A stretch of DNA of 64,000 nt, taken from Methylomicrobium lacus LW14 (GTDB taxonomy: Bacteria; Pseudomonadota; Gammaproteobacteria; Methylococcales; Methylomonadaceae). Both the position numbers and the translations under genes were made by a program. The stretch covers positions 1,054,001-1,118,000 of the forward strand of contig NZ_AZUN01000001.1 in the NCBI RefSeq assembly GCF_000527095.1, in the 5' to 3' direction. How positions within the stretch are numbered: the first letter of the stretch is position 1; every line of letters begins with the position of its first letter. Below the pieces are notes generated by a model. It saw only the letters and a list, made by a program, of their open reading frames with translations. It made no database searches and was not told the DNA's origin. Shown here in pieces: positions 63,441-64,000 of the stretch.

Positions 63441-64000
63441 ATGCAAAGCAAAAAAATCTTATCCTCGGGAATAACCGCATCTGTGGCTGTTATGGCACTA
63501 AACGCGTCGGTTTGGGCGGCTACTACCGAGCAAGTCGGAGCAAGCGGCAAAACATACGCATCAAGCATGGTGACATGCGCCGCCGACCCCGCCGACCCAA
63601 CCAAAAGCATGTTATCGCCGGTAGTAGAAGCTGGTCTGTATAACCCGACCATTAAGGCAAGCGCCAGCGTGTCGCTCAACCAAAAACCAATGGCAACTGT
63701 CACAGCCGATAATCCGGCCGCCAAAGTATGGCTCGCCGATGGTGACAACACGGTAGTTGTGGCGCTAAGTAAAAAAACAGCCGATAGCTATGCGTTCAAT
63801 GTACAGCCAGGTATGTGTGACCTTCCAGACACCTCTGGCAATACGTTCAGCGCCGACGGCACACTCGAATACGCCGCAAGTGATAAGTCATACGCGACAG
63901 TGACACCCGGTTGTGCATTGAACCCAGCCACCGGTCTGGCGCAACCGTATGTTCACCTGGTTGATAATGGCAATTACATACTCAATGTTTCCGTCAATGG
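63441..64000 (+). CDS. Secreted protein, C-terminus cut by window end
   Basis: Open from ATG 63441 to the last base, at least 186 residues. A signal peptide (LSSGITASVAVMALNASVWA) precedes a Thr/Ala/Asp-rich extracellular-type sequence with paired cysteines (MVTCAAD, GMCDLPD, GCALNPA). Repeating beta-strand pattern, perhaps an Ig-like or surface-layer protein. No family recognised. Confidence 0.7.
   Translation, partial: MQSKKILSSGITASVAVMALNASVWAATTEQVGASGKTYASSMVTCAADPADPTKSMLSPVVEAGLYNPTIKASASVSLNQKPMATVTADNPAAKVWLADGDNTVVVALSKKTADSYAFNVQPGMCDLPDTSGNTFSADGTLEYAASDKSYATVTPGCALNPATGLAQPYVHLVDNGNYILNVSVN

Noticed and set aside
1..64000. CRISPR array
   Set aside because: No evenly spaced identical repeats with unique spacers were seen; the 20-21-bp repeats at 59.7 kb have no spacers.

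Overview
The window is a 64 kb stretch of a gammaproteobacterial chromosome. Gene content and protein style resemble the Methylococcales (type I methanotrophs such as Methylomonas or Methylobacter). That placement is an inference: no methane-oxidation gene is present. The evidence is GC-rich housekeeping genes, a one-piece tmRNA with tag ANDENYSMALAA, a two-gene (NrdJa/NrdJb) B12-dependent ribonucleotide reductase, an L-type-length cytochrome bd operon, and many REP-like palindromes.

Layout. 1-8951: arginine and branched-chain amino acid biosynthesis (argD end, argF, ilvD, argA) with an SH3-domain membrane protein, cpdA, rppH, a HAD phosphatase and a membrane-anchored lytic transglycosylase. 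8952-18830: an accessory stretch of secreted or lipoprotein genes of unknown function, with a frameshifted sirtuin, a DUF885 protein cut by an in-frame TGA, a decayed EthD-family copy and repeated palindromes. 18904-38682: a housekeeping block with agmatine deiminase, recN, nadK, pgk, rpoZ, spoT, ridA, recG, ubiC, a secreted nuclease, dtd, rraA, ispH, hslR, dsrC/tusB-like genes, an SMR exporter, a histone-deacetylase-like protein, a CYTH/CHAD protein, a SixA-like phosphatase, tRNA-Asp and ssrA.

38683-46400: an AT-richer island directly downstream of ssrA. It carries a BRO-N phage-type protein, an SF2 helicase with a C-terminal PD-(D/E)xK-like nuclease domain, a DUF5131 (phage Gp37/Gp68) three-Cys protein, its partner TcmP and a decayed phage-type DNA methylase. 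This is the best candidate for a poorly described, probably anti-phage, system. 46486-49539: a complete cydP-cydA-cydB-cydX operon.

49786-52191 and 60040-62445: two near-identical 2,406-bp IS66-family elements in opposite orientation, each with its own 8-bp target duplication. Between them lie a lone HicB-like gene, a MITE-like element, tRNA-Ser, nrdJa-nrdJb behind two candidate NrdR boxes spaced 31 bp, two AT-rich orphan genes, a DUF421 gene bracketed by direct repeats, a DUF167 gene and an EthD gene. The second IS66 copy splits a secreted-protein gene whose halves rejoin in frame once the IS is removed. The window ends inside another secreted-protein gene.
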